14,827 nt of DNA from Bacteroidales bacterium (GCA_029932445.1 JAOZQB010000060.1:1-14827), one strand, 5' to 3'; shown: positions 1 through 6,544, numbered from the stretch's first letter. The notes: a model not told the origin generated them from the sequence alone. Translations and numbers: made by a program.

Positions 1-627
1 AAAATTATCGGCAAAGAAACGCACGAAAAAAATGCACATTCTAAAATCTTAACGGTTTTTATCGAAGAAATTTTTAAAAAAGAAAATATTAATGTTAAAG
101 AAATTGATGCCGTTGCCGTGAGTAAAGGACCGGGTTCATATACAGGCTTGCGAATTGGTGTTTCGGCGGCAAAAGGCATTGCATACGGTGCCGGGCTTCC
201 GCTTATTTCGGTTAGTACTTTGCAAAATATGGCATGGGGAGCTAAAAGCAAATTAACCGTAAATAATAATGACTTATTGGCTCCCATGATTGATGCCAGA
301 AGAATGGAGGTTTATACGCAATTGTTTGATTGTGATACAAATGCGACAAATGATATTAGTGCGGAAATTATTGATGAGAATTTTTTGAATGATGAATTAA
401 TAAATAAAAAAATATATTTTTTCGGTGACGGAGCATCCAAATGCAAAGAAATTATAACACAAAAAAATGCCGTATTTATCGATAATTTGCATCCTTCCGC
501 AGATTATATGATACCGTTTTCCGAAAAGGCATTTAAAGAACAAAAATTTGAAGACCTTGCTTATTTTGAGCCCTTTTATTTAAAGAATTTTGTAGCAACA
601 ATTCCCAAAAAAAATATTTACGGATAA
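1..627 (+). CDS. tsaB: TsaB, tRNA threonylcarbamoyladenosine (t6A) biosynthesis protein, 5'-truncated by the window edge
   Basis: Frame 1 is open from base 1 to the TAA at 625-627, giving 208 visible residues. An internal GTG at 118 is not the real start, because family-like sequence (GKETHEKNAHSKILTVFIEE) lies upstream of it. About 25 N-terminal residues, including the first strand of the ASKHA fold, should lie outside the window. The diagnostic motif SKGPGSYTGLRIGVSAAKG spans residues 40-58, and the C-terminal EPFYLKNFVATIPKK is also typical of Bacteroidota TsaB. In the family, TsaB is the non-catalytic partner that dimerises with TsaD and, with TsaE, transfers threonylcarbamoyl to A37 of ANN-decoding tRNAs in the cytoplasm. 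A PLP enzyme follows 73 nt downstream on the same strand with no obvious promoter between, so co-transcription is possible. Identification is secure. Confidence 0.95.
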   Translation, partial: KIIGKETHEKNAHSKILTVFIEEIFKKENINVKEIDAVAVSKGPGSYTGLRIGVSAAKGIAYGAGLPLISVSTLQNMAWGAKSKLTVNNNDLLAPMIDARRMEVYTQLFDCDTNATNDISAEIIDENFLNDELINKKIYFFGDGASKCKEIITQKNAVFIDNLHPSADYMIPFSEKAFKEQKFEDLAYFEPFYLKNFVATIPKKNIYG

Positions 628-700
628 AAAAGCAGTAACAGATTATTTCTGTCATTGAGATAATAATAAAAACAGATTTTATAAAAATAAATTATTAAAA

Positions 701-1882
701 ATGAATACAAAAAATAAAGGTTTTAATACCAAGCTTGTTCATGCGGGATCGTATGACGATGTTTTCGGAAGTGCAACTACACCGATTTACCAAACATCAA
801 CGTTTATGTTTAAAAATGCACAACACGGGGCCGATTGTTTTGCCGGAAAATCTGACGGTTATATTTATACCAGAATCGGAAATCCGACAATTAACGCTTT
901 CGAAGATGCAGTGGCAGAACTGGAACACGGTTTCGGCGGAGTTGCAACAAGTTCGGGTATGGCTGCCGTATCAACAGTTTATATGGCATTGCTCGGAAAA
1001 GATAAACACATTGTTTGTTCGTCATCGGTTTACGGACCTTCAAGAGGTGTATTGGAACGTGATTTTTCTCGTTACGGTGTAGAAATGACATTTATTGACA
1101 CATCTGATTTACAACAAATTAAAGATGCAATAAAAGATAATACAAGCGTTTTGTATATTGAAACACCAACCAACCCGACCATGCAAATTACCGATATTGA
1201 AGAGGCATCAAAAATTGCACATCAACACGGTGTTACTGTTGTTGTGGATAATACCTTCTCAAGTCCTTATCTTCAAAATCCCTTGGTTTTGGGTGCCGAT
1301 GTTGTATTGCATTCAATTACGAAATATATTAACGGCCATGCAGATATCGTCGGCGGAGTTATTGTTGCCAAAGAAGAAGCGATGTATAAAAAAATCAGAG
1401 GTCAAATGATTTACCTCGGCGGAAATATGGATCCTCATCAAGCATACATGACCCACAGAGGTTTGAAAACCTTGAGTCTCAGAATGGAAAAAGCAGAAGA
1501 AAATGCCATGAAAGTTGCCGAATATTTAGAAAAACATCCGAAAGTTGAATGGATTTTATATCCCGGATTAAAATCGCATCCGCAACACGAATTAGCCAAA
1601 AAACAAATGAAAGGTTTCAGTTCAATGATTAGTTTCGGCTTAAAAGGCGGATTAGATGCCGGACGAATTGTTATGGATAATGTGCATCTTGCCGGATTAG
1701 CGGTATCTTTGGGCGGCGTTGAAAGTTTAATTCAACATCCTGCTTCAATGACGCATGCCGGAATGAGCAAAGAAGCTCGCGAAGAAGCCGGAATTACCGA
1801 CGGATTGGTTCGTTATTCCGTAGGAATTGAAAATGTTGAAGATATTATTGAAGATTTGGAACAGGCAATGGCTAAAATTTAA
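701..1882 (+). CDS. Cys/Met-metabolism PLP-dependent lyase, methionine gamma-lyase-like
   Basis: This is a 393-residue cytoplasmic fold-type I PLP enzyme of the Cys/Met metabolism (transsulfuration) family, at the usual length. Visible features are YTRIGNP (56-62; Tyr and Arg contact the PLP phosphate of the neighbouring subunit), SSGMA (84-88), Tyr111 stacking on PLP, VVVDNTFSSPYLQ (180-192, Asp183 to the pyridine nitrogen), the Schiff-base lysine K208 in SITKYINGHADIVGG, and VSLGGVESLIQHPASMTH plus Arg371 for the substrate carboxylate. Overall similarity is to methionine gamma-lyases, which release methanethiol, 2-oxobutyrate and ammonia. However, the Cys that follows Tyr-Gly in classical enzymes is Pro113 here (YGPS), and the Lys-Asp pair of the LKDMTG segment is missing (IYLGGNMDP, 237-245). 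Cystathionine gamma-lyase or O-acetylhomoserine-type activity is therefore also possible. There is no Shine-Dalgarno sequence and the leader is A/T-rich. The fold is sure; the exact reaction is not. Confidence 0.88.
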   Translation: MNTKNKGFNTKLVHAGSYDDVFGSATTPIYQTSTFMFKNAQHGADCFAGKSDGYIYTRIGNPTINAFEDAVAELEHGFGGVATSSGMAAVSTVYMALLGKDKHIVCSSSVYGPSRGVLERDFSRYGVEMTFIDTSDLQQIKDAIKDNTSVLYIETPTNPTMQITDIEEASKIAHQHGVTVVVDNTFSSPYLQNPLVLGADVVLHSITKYINGHADIVGGVIVAKEEAMYKKIRGQMIYLGGNMDPHQAYMTHRGLKTLSLRMEKAEENAMKVAEYLEKHPKVEWILYPGLKSHPQHELAKKQMKGFSSMISFGLKGGLDAGRIVMDNVHLAGLAVSLGGVESLIQHPASMTHAGMSKEAREEAGITDGLVRYSVGIENVEDIIEDLEQAMAKI

Positions 1883-1904
1883 TACCGGAAAATTTTCCGA
1901 TTTA

Positions 1905-2132
1905 TTAACTCGCATAATTCATACGATTTTTCTCAGTCTGCATCAAGGCGACAAGTCCTGCGGTTGTATATTGATACTGCAAAGGGCTTGCAACGATGAG
2001 GCAGGCTGAGAAAAACGTACCTTTGGTGAAAATTTTATCCCCAAATTTTGCGTATTCTCTTTTTGACAAAAATTTCTGCTTAACAGCAAAATAGATATTG
2101 AATTTAAAATTTTCATGAATAATACGGGTTAA
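1905..2132. mobile_element. MITE-like non-coding element with terminal inverted repeats
   Basis: The ends are an 18-bp imperfect inverted repeat: TTAACTCGCATAATTCAT at 1905-1922, and ATGAATAATACGGGTTAA at 2115-2132, which reads TTAACCCGTATTATTCAT on the other strand (15 of 18 match). The element starts 22 nt after the lyase stop codon, is 228 bp long and has no plausible gene. Its left half is a long imperfect palindrome (1922-2019). I see no clear target duplication outside the repeats; both ends carry TTAA, which could be part of the repeat or a duplicated target. The structure suggests a miniature inverted-repeat element or an internally deleted insertion sequence. No transposase family can be assigned from the sequence alone. 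Confidence 0.55.
1922..2019. repeat. 98-nt imperfect palindrome inside the TIR-bounded element
   Basis: The left arm begins TACGATTTTTCTCAGTCTGC (1922-1941) and the right arm ends GCAGGCTGAGAAAAACGTA (2001-2019). These pair almost completely, with one bulge and one mismatch. Pairing continues more loosely inward around CAAGTCCT/AGGGCTTG to a central near-palindrome, GTATATTGATAC (1966-1977). As RNA or single-stranded DNA this would fold into one long stem. It may be the recognition hairpin of the element or a transcribed structured RNA; nothing in the sequence decides between these. Confidence 0.6.
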
Positions 2133-2137
2133 AAATC

Positions 2138-2176
2138 AAAAAGTCATCGTATCTTTTTTTAATACGATGACTTTTT
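2138..2176. terminator. Bidirectional intrinsic terminator between convergent genes
   Basis: A perfect 15-bp stem is formed by AAAAAGTCATCGTAT (2138-2152) and ATACGATGACTTTTT (2162-2176), with a 9-nt loop, CTTTTTTTA. Each strand ends in a run of T after the GC-containing part of the stem, so it can act in both directions. It lies between the converging lyase gene (+, ends 1882) and the zinc-ribbon gene (-, ends 2391), where such a terminator is expected. Confidence 0.85.
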
Positions 2177-2251
2177 ATTTTCAATTATTGAGTTAAAACT
2201 CTGCAACTCCGGTGCAGCTACTTTAGTTTCTATAAATACTTTTTGAATATC

Positions 2252-2365
2252 GAACAATGATTAACAATTTAAGAAATATGAAGTTTAGCAGAAATAAGAA
2301 GTAAACATTGTGCAAAATATGATGATTTTTTTACTTCACAAATCCTTAATCCTTAATCCTTGTTC
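2252..2365. repeat. Imperfect inverted repeat, 33-bp arms
   Basis: The left arm (2252-2284, starting GAACAATGATTAAC and ending ATATGAAGT) and the right arm (2333-2365, starting ACTTCACAAATCC and ending CCTTGTTC) are reverse complements at 25 of 33 positions, with a 48-nt spacer. The right arm contains AATCCTT in near-tandem copies. The spacer holds a nested GAAGTAAA/TTTTACTTC pairing. The segment is non-coding and lies at the 3' side of the zinc-ribbon gene. It resembles the low-complexity intergenic inverted repeats common in Bacteroidota genomes. Confidence 0.55.
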
Positions 2366-2390
2366 TCAAATCAACTCATAAATTTTTGTT

Positions 2391-3503
2391 TTATTTACAA
2401 ATATTTCCGACCATCCATTTAGTTTCACCGGTACTCGGGTCAAAAGCATGAAATGAACCGTTAATATTTGCAATCACATATCTTCCGTTAAAATAAAAAT
2501 CATAAAGACGACAATCTTTTCCGCTTTTTTGGACTTCGTATTTTATTCTTCCTTCTGTTTTATCAATACCGATTAAATAATTCAAATTATCGGAAGTGAA
2601 TTTTTTTCCGAAAGTTATAATATTTTGTCCCGATTGAACAATTACGGGACCGTCCCACCATGTTACATCCTCAAAGCCGAGCGGAAGATTCCAAATTTCC
2701 TTTTTTCCTTTTTTTGCAATGACGGAAAAAACGTCTTTGCTGCTTTTCTTTTTCTTTTTTACCGTATAAGTTATATTTCCGTCTTCAACAGTATTTACAT
2801 GAATATATCTGCCGGGTCTGTTTTTTAATTTAAATTTAAAACGGTCTTTTTTTAAATCAAGATTACTAAAATCAATAATCCATTTATTATCATCACTTGT
2901 TTCAAAATAAAGCTTATTGTCGGAAAAAAAATATCTGTCAACTTTATCACTTAAAGAAAAAGTTTTGATTTCGGAAAGATTTTCTTTATTATAAATACTG
3001 ATTGTGAAATCTTCTTTTGCAATACAAATATATTCTTTATTAACAACAAACAGTTTCGGTTTTTTCTCTTTGTTAATTTGAATTGATTGTAACCGTTCTC
3101 CTGTTTTTCCGTCAATTATTTGTAAAAAATTTTGACTGTTTTCAATATTTAATCCGATTGTAACAATATCAAGAAAGGCATCGTTGTTATTATCAATCGG
3201 ATAACCGCCGTCTTGATAATAATTATATTTAAAAGTTCCGTAATAATAATCATCATCGGTATTAAGAACAGTGCTGTTTTTATTGCTGTATATCAGTGAA
3301 GAAATAATTCCGAAGGCAATCATTGTAAAGGTAATAATAACAGAAATTTTAGTGTATTTTTTTGACTTCCCCGTAATATTACGAATGTAATTATTTGTCG
3401 AAAATTCAATTTTATTAACCGACCCGCAATATTCGCAAGTAACGATTTCATCCGTTTTTTTAACGTTTAGTTTTGCTCCGCAATTGTTACATTTAAAAAC
3501 CAT
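2391..3503 (-). CDS. Zinc-ribbon, single-TM protein with a beta-propeller-like extracytoplasmic region (function unknown)
   Basis: This 370-residue protein is not recognised as a named family. Residues 1-30 form a short zinc ribbon with two CxxC knuckles (C5/C8 and C23/C26, KCNNCG and TCEYCG). A basic stretch (KSKKYTK, 46-52) precedes one hydrophobic segment at about 53-72, so the ribbon should be cytoplasmic and the rest outside. The remainder is rich in Asn, Asp, Lys, Tyr and Trp, with repeated short beta-strand units such as LQIIDGKTGERLQS, LIGIDKTEGRIKYEV and FHAFDPSTGETKWMV. These resemble the D..TG...W blades of PQQ-like/quinoprotein beta-propellers. No catalytic residues are evident, and a binding or scaffold role is only inferred. 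It begins 31 nt after the pyrH stop on the same strand with no separate promoter seen, so it is probably co-transcribed with pyrH. It ends at an A/T-rich repeat region facing the terminator at 2138-2176. Confidence 0.8.
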   Translation of the reverse strand: MVFKCNNCGAKLNVKKTDEIVTCEYCGSVNKIEFSTNNYIRNITGKSKKYTKISVIITFTMIAFGIISSLIYSNKNSTVLNTDDDYYYGTFKYNYYQDGGYPIDNNNDAFLDIVTIGLNIENSQNFLQIIDGKTGERLQSIQINKEKKPKLFVVNKEYICIAKEDFTISIYNKENLSEIKTFSLSDKVDRYFFSDNKLYFETSDDNKWIIDFSNLDLKKDRFKFKLKNRPGRYIHVNTVEDGNITYTVKKKKKSSKDVFSVIAKKGKKEIWNLPLGFEDVTWWDGPVIVQSGQNIITFGKKFTSDNLNYLIGIDKTEGRIKYEVQKSGKDCRLYDFYFNGRYVIANINGSFHAFDPSTGETKWMVGNICK

Positions 3504-3534
3504 GATGAATATTTATGAGTTATCAGGTTATTAC

Positions 3535-4239
3535 TCAGCTTATCAGAGTACCGATTTCTTCTCCGGCAATCACTTTTTTAAGATTTCCGACTGTATCCAT
3601 ATCAAAAACATAAATCGGCATGTTATTTTGTTGACACATGGTAAAAGCCGTTAAATCCATCACTTTAAGTTCTTTTTCAATGACTTCGTTGAAAGAAATA
3701 TTCGTGAATTTTGTTGCATTCGGGTCTTTTTCCGGATCGGCAGTGTAAACACCGTCAACGCGAGTTCCTTTCAATAATGCATCAGCTTCAATTTCCAAAG
3801 CTCGTAAGGCGGCACCCGAATCGGTCGAGAAATACGGATTGCCTGTTCCGCCCGTTAATAAAGCAACTTTGCCTTGTTTGAATGCACTTATTACTTTGGC
3901 TTTTGCATAGCGTTCGCCGACGGGTCCGGTATTAAAAGCGGTAAATAATTCAACATCTTGTCCGACGGCTTCAAACGCCGAAGCCAATGCCAAACCGTTA
4001 AGGATGGTTGCCAGCATGCCCATATAATCACCTTTTACACGGTCGAAACCAAGCTCAACACCGCCCAAACCTCTGAAAATATTGCCGCCGCCGATAACAA
4101 TCCCGATTTCAACACCTTGTTCGGCAACGTCTTTTATTTGTTTAACATAAGAATTCAGAACATCGGTATCAATACCCGTTCCTTCTTTTCCGGCAAGAGA
4201 TTGCCCGCTGAGTTTTAATAATATGCGTTTGTATTTCAT
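3535..4239 (-). CDS. pyrH: UMP kinase (uridylate kinase)
   Basis: This 234-residue protein has the normal length for bacterial UMP kinase of the amino-acid kinase fold. It phosphorylates UMP to UDP with ATP in the cytoplasm, the first committed step from UMP to UTP/CTP; bacterial enzymes are hexamers, usually GTP-activated and UTP-inhibited. Visible motifs are KYKRILLKLSGQSLAG (2-17, phosphate-binding lysine), GIVIGGGNIFRG (46-57), GDYMGMLAT (70-78), the uridylate/ATP-site stretch TGGTGNPYFSTDSGAALRA, KGTRVDGVYTADPEKDP, and the C-terminal VMDLTAFTMCQQNNMPIYVF. The start ATG at 4239 matches the family N-terminus. It is transcribed away from trpS, with about 190 nt between them, and the zinc-ribbon gene follows 31 nt downstream. 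The gene is usually next to frr, but here frr lies 3.3 kb away and upstream on the same strand. Identification is secure. Confidence 0.97.
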   Translation of the reverse strand: MKYKRILLKLSGQSLAGKEGTGIDTDVLNSYVKQIKDVAEQGVEIGIVIGGGNIFRGLGGVELGFDRVKGDYMGMLATILNGLALASAFEAVGQDVELFTAFNTGPVGERYAKAKVISAFKQGKVALLTGGTGNPYFSTDSGAALRALEIEADALLKGTRVDGVYTADPEKDPNATKFTNISFNEVIEKELKVMDLTAFTMCQQNNMPIYVFDMDTVGNLKKVIAGEEIGTLIS

Positions 4240-4309
4240 TATATTAAGTTATAAGTTGAAAGTTTGTAAAGTTATAAAGTTTTGGAAAAAAGTGAAGAGT
4301 TGAAAGAAG

Positions 4310-4346
4310 AAAGTTGAAAGGGAAAATGCTTACTCCTTTCAACTTT
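4310..4346. repeat. Inverted repeat in the pyrH-trpS divergent spacer
   Basis: AAAGTTGAAAGG (4310-4321) and CCTTTCAACTTT (4335-4346) are a perfect 12-bp inverted repeat with a 13-nt spacer. The surrounding 4254-4372 stretch is built from variants of AAGTTGAAAG on the left and of CTTTTCACTTTCAAC on the right, giving a longer imperfect palindrome. It is non-coding. In pyrH mRNA it would lie in the 5' leader if transcription starts near 4390. Confidence 0.6.
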
Positions 4347-4372
4347 TCACTTTTCACTTTCAACTTTTATAC

Positions 4373-4380
4373 TAATTTTG
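4373..4380 (+). promoter_or_regulatory. Candidate Bacteroidota -7 element for trpS
   Basis: TAATTTTG matches TAnnTTTG, the -7 consensus of the Bacteroidota primary sigma factor, and lies 52 nt before the trpS ATG at 4433. No clean TTTG -33 box sits 19 nt upstream; the region reads CTTTT/TTTTC. It is the best match in the leader. Confidence 0.4.
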
Positions 4381-4397
4381 TACCGAATAACACAAGT

Positions 4398-4425
4398 CAA
4401 AAATACAAAATATTTAAATTACAAA
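4398..4425 (-). promoter_or_regulatory. Weak candidate promoter for pyrH
   Basis: On the minus strand, TATTTTTG (4405-4398) fits TAnnTTTG, and TTTG (4425-4422) lies upstream at 16 nt rather than the preferred 19-21. It would give a pyrH leader of about 150 nt crossing the inverted repeat at 4310-4346, and would overlap the trpS leader. No other TAnnTTTG match lies closer to pyrH. Confidence 0.25.
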
Positions 4426-4432
4426 CAACTTT

Positions 4433-5422
4433 ATGGACACAGTATTAAGCGGAATTCGATCAACGGGAAATCTTCATTTGGGAAATTACTTCGGCGCGGT
4501 AAAGAATTTTATTAAAATGCAAGAAGAAAATAATTGTTATTTTTTTATTGCCGATTATCATTCTTTAACCACCTATCCTACACCGGAAGATTTGCATAAC
4601 AGCGTAAAATCCGTGCTGGCAGAATATTTGGCAACGGGATTAAATCCGGAAAAATCGGCAATATATGTGCAAAGTGATGTTCGTGAAATCCCCGAATTGT
4701 ATTTACTTCTGAATATGAATGCTTATGTGGGCGAATTGGAACGCACGACTTCTTTTAAAGATAAAGTAAGAACACAACCGAATAACGTAAATGCCGGTTT
4801 GCTGACTTATCCGGTTTTAATGGCGGCAGATATTTTAATACATAAATCGCATAAAGTTCCCGTAGGGAAAGACCAGGAACAGAACTTGGAAATGGCGCGA
4901 AAATTTGCCAAACGTTTTAATCATATGTATAAAGTTGATTATTTTCCGGAACCGCAACCCTATAATTTCGGGGAGCAATTGGTAAAAGTTCCCGGATTGG
5001 ACGGAACAGGCAAAATGGGCAAAACAGCCGGTAACGGAATTTATTTAATTGATGAAGATAAAGCGATACAAAAAAAAGTGATGCGTGCCGTAACCGACAG
5101 CGGACCGACGGAACTGAATTCGCTGATAAGCGAGCCGATACAAAATTTATTTACTTTAATGAGCTTGGTTTCAACACCCGATACGGTTGAATTTTTTAAA
5201 GAAAAATATGCAAATTGTGAAATACGTTACGGCGATATGAAAAAACAATTGGCGGAAGATATTATTAAATTTGTAACACCGATACGAAAACGTATTCTTG
5301 AAATTAAAGAAGATAATGAGTATTTAAGAAAAGTGGCGGAGCAAGGTGCAGAAAAGGCACGTGCAAGTGCTTCAAAAACTTTGAAAGAAGTTCGGGAAAT
5401 TATCGGGTTCAGAAAATTTTAA
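4433..5422 (+). CDS. trpS: Tryptophanyl-tRNA synthetase
   Basis: This 329-residue class Ic aminoacyl-tRNA synthetase has the normal length for the short bacterial type. It charges tRNA-Trp with tryptophan using ATP in the cytoplasm. Visible signatures are LSGIRSTGNLHLGNYFGAV (5-23), which contains the HIGH-equivalent HLGN, then FFIADYHSLTT (37-47), the ELERTTSFKDK segment (101-111), PVLMAADILIHKSHKVPVGKDQEQNLEMARKFA (127-159), and the KMSKS loop in the form KMGKT (194-198) inside VPGLDGTGKMGKTAGN. The Ser-to-Gly change in the loop is tolerated in many Bacteroidota enzymes, so activity is expected. The basic/acidic helical C-terminus (EQGAEKARASASKTLKEVREIIG) is typical. The start follows an A-rich leader with a TAATTTTG element 52 nt upstream. 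prmA follows after a 131-nt spacer that holds an inverted repeat. Confidence 0.97.
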   Translation: MDTVLSGIRSTGNLHLGNYFGAVKNFIKMQEENNCYFFIADYHSLTTYPTPEDLHNSVKSVLAEYLATGLNPEKSAIYVQSDVREIPELYLLLNMNAYVGELERTTSFKDKVRTQPNNVNAGLLTYPVLMAADILIHKSHKVPVGKDQEQNLEMARKFAKRFNHMYKVDYFPEPQPYNFGEQLVKVPGLDGTGKMGKTAGNGIYLIDEDKAIQKKVMRAVTDSGPTELNSLISEPIQNLFTLMSLVSTPDTVEFFKEKYANCEIRYGDMKKQLAEDIIKFVTPIRKRILEIKEDNEYLRKVAEQGAEKARASASKTLKEVREIIGFRKF

Positions 5423-5434
5423 AAAGGCAAAATG

Positions 5435-5540
5435 GTTCACGCAGAGTTCGCAGAATAAACGCAATATTCGCCAAGACTTATTATGCAAAATTAAATTCTT
5501 TGCGGTCTTTGTGAATAATTTTGTGAACTATGCGTGAAAC
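5435..5540. repeat. Intergenic inverted repeat of the TTCACGCAGAGTTCGCAG type between trpS and prmA
   Basis: The left arm reads GTTCACGCAGAGTTCGCAGA from 5435. The right arm, on the minus strand from 5540, reads GTTTCACGCATAGTTCACAA. Pairing continues imperfectly inward (CGCAATATTCGCCAAGA against CACAAAGACCGCAAAGA) over about 43 nt of each arm, leaving a central A/T-rich spacer. The segment is non-coding. It resembles a repeat family seen between genes in many Bacteroidota and may be a MITE-like or palindromic repeat. It fills nearly the whole gap between trpS and prmA. Confidence 0.6.
5516..5523 (+). promoter_or_regulatory. Candidate -7 element for prmA, inside the repeat arm
   Basis: TAATTTTG fits TAnnTTTG and ends 30 nt before the chosen prmA ATG at 5554, the same spacing range as at rpoN and the OmpA-domain gene. 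A TTTG is present at 5499-5502, but only 13 nt upstream. Transcription would start near 5530, which makes the ATG at 5530 too close to the 5' end to be the translation start. Confidence 0.4.
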
Positions 5541-5553
5541 AAAAACAAATATA

Positions 5554-6399
5554 ATGAACAATAATCTCGACTATACCGAATTAATCTGCGAGCTTAATCC
5601 GAATTTGCAAAAACACGCCGAAGTGCTGATTGCCTATTTGAATGATTTAGGCTTTGAAAGTTTTATGGAAACCGAAAAAGGCATTAATGCTTATATTCCG
5701 CAATCCCTTTTCAATAAAGAAGATTTGCATGGTTTAGAAAGCCGCTTCCCGGATTTTAAACTGAAAATTTCGCACCTCATAATTAAAGATGAAAAATGGA
5801 ACGAAAGCTGGACAAAACATTATTTTGAACCGATTATTTTCGGTAATGAATTAGTTGTTCGGGCATCTTTTCATCCTGAGTTTCCCAATGCAAAAAAAGA
5901 AATTATTATAGACCCGAAAACGGCATTCGGAACAGGTTATCACGGAACAACCTATATGCTGATTGAAGAAATCCTCAAACTTGACATGCAAGGAAAAAGT
6001 GTGCTGGATATGGGTACAGGAACCGGAATTTTGGCAATTTTAAGCAAAATGCAAGCTTCCGGACGAACCGTTGCCGTTGATAATGACCCGAAAGCAATCA
6101 TCAATACAAAAGAAAATATTATTATTAACAATACGCCGGATATTGAAGTTCTTGAAGGTGAAATGTCAATCATTAATGAAAGTTTCGATATTATTTATGA
6201 AAATATTTGGAAAAATATTGTTATTAACGATATGCCGAAATTGGCAAATTCGCTTAATATGGGAGGCGTTTTGCTGACAAGCGGTTTTTATTATAAAGAA
6301 TTTAAAGAAGTAAAAAAAGCCGGCGAAAAACAAGGTTTAAACTTTATTTCCGTCCGAGAAAAAGATGATTGGGCAATGGTTAAATTTGTTAAGAGGTAA
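5554..6399 (+). CDS. prmA: Ribosomal protein L11 methyltransferase
   Basis: This is a 281-residue protein from the ATG at 5554. An in-frame ATG at 5530 would add MRETKTNI, but it lies in a repeat arm and at the predicted transcription start, so I chose 5554 (MNNNLDYTEL). PrmA trimethylates ribosomal protein L11 with S-adenosylmethionine. The N-terminal substrate-recognition domain covers about residues 1-75, followed by the linker with DEKWNESWTKHYFEPI (79-94). The class I methyltransferase domain carries IDPKTAFGTGYHGTT (119-133), the SAM-binding motif VLDMGTGTGILAI (150-162), VAVDNDPKAI (173-182) with the acidic ribose ligand, and ENIW (217-220) at the catalytic-loop position usually written NIL. 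Length and motif order are normal for the family. It stands alone after the repeat, and a short hairpin at 6414-6438 follows its stop. Confidence 0.93.
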   Translation: MNNNLDYTELICELNPNLQKHAEVLIAYLNDLGFESFMETEKGINAYIPQSLFNKEDLHGLESRFPDFKLKISHLIIKDEKWNESWTKHYFEPIIFGNELVVRASFHPEFPNAKKEIIIDPKTAFGTGYHGTTYMLIEEILKLDMQGKSVLDMGTGTGILAILSKMQASGRTVAVDNDPKAIINTKENIIINNTPDIEVLEGEMSIINESFDIIYENIWKNIVINDMPKLANSLNMGGVLLTSGFYYKEFKEVKKAGEKQGLNFISVREKDDWAMVKFVKR

Positions 6400-6413
6400 A
6401 GTGTTTGTCCAAC

Positions 6414-6438
6414 GCCTCGCAATAAGAATTGACGCGGC
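6414..6438. terminator. GC-rich hairpin after prmA, possible terminator
   Basis: GCCTCGCAAT (6414-6423) pairs with ATTGACGCGGC (6428-6438) around an AAGA loop, with one mismatch and one bulged base. It lies 14 nt after the prmA stop codon. Only a broken T-run (TTTCAAGTTT) follows on the plus strand, so intrinsic termination would be weak. The rest of the 6400-6544 spacer holds a perfect GTTTGTAAA/TTTACAAAC inverted pair (6456-6464 and 6495-6503) and a CTCCATA/TATGGGG pairing near 6504-6539. Confidence 0.4.
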
Positions 6439-6544
6439 TTTCAAGTTTCTACAAGGTTTGTAAATTACGCTTAAAGTTAAAATTAATTAGACATTTTACA
6501 AACTCCATATAGCATTTGTTTTTATTGTGTGTTATGGGGCGTAT

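Noticed and set aside
644..651. TATTTCTG as a possible -7 element for the methionine gamma-lyase-like gene
   Set aside because: One mismatch to TAnnTTTG and no TTTG at -33; too weak to list as a promoter.
1886..1899. Perfect 14-bp palindrome CGGAAAATTTTCCG just after the lyase stop
   Set aside because: It has no loop and no T-run, and is short and A/T-centred; it is not convincing as a terminator, and the strong terminator at 2138-2176 serves this gene.
1827..2009. Open frame of 60 codons overlapping the lyase 3' end and the palindromic element
   Set aside because: It runs out of frame through the lyase C-terminus into the repeat; the product has no protein-like pattern and no start signal.
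5530..5553. Upstream ATG of prmA at 5530
   Set aside because: It lies in an inverted-repeat arm and at the predicted transcription start; the family N-terminus begins after it.
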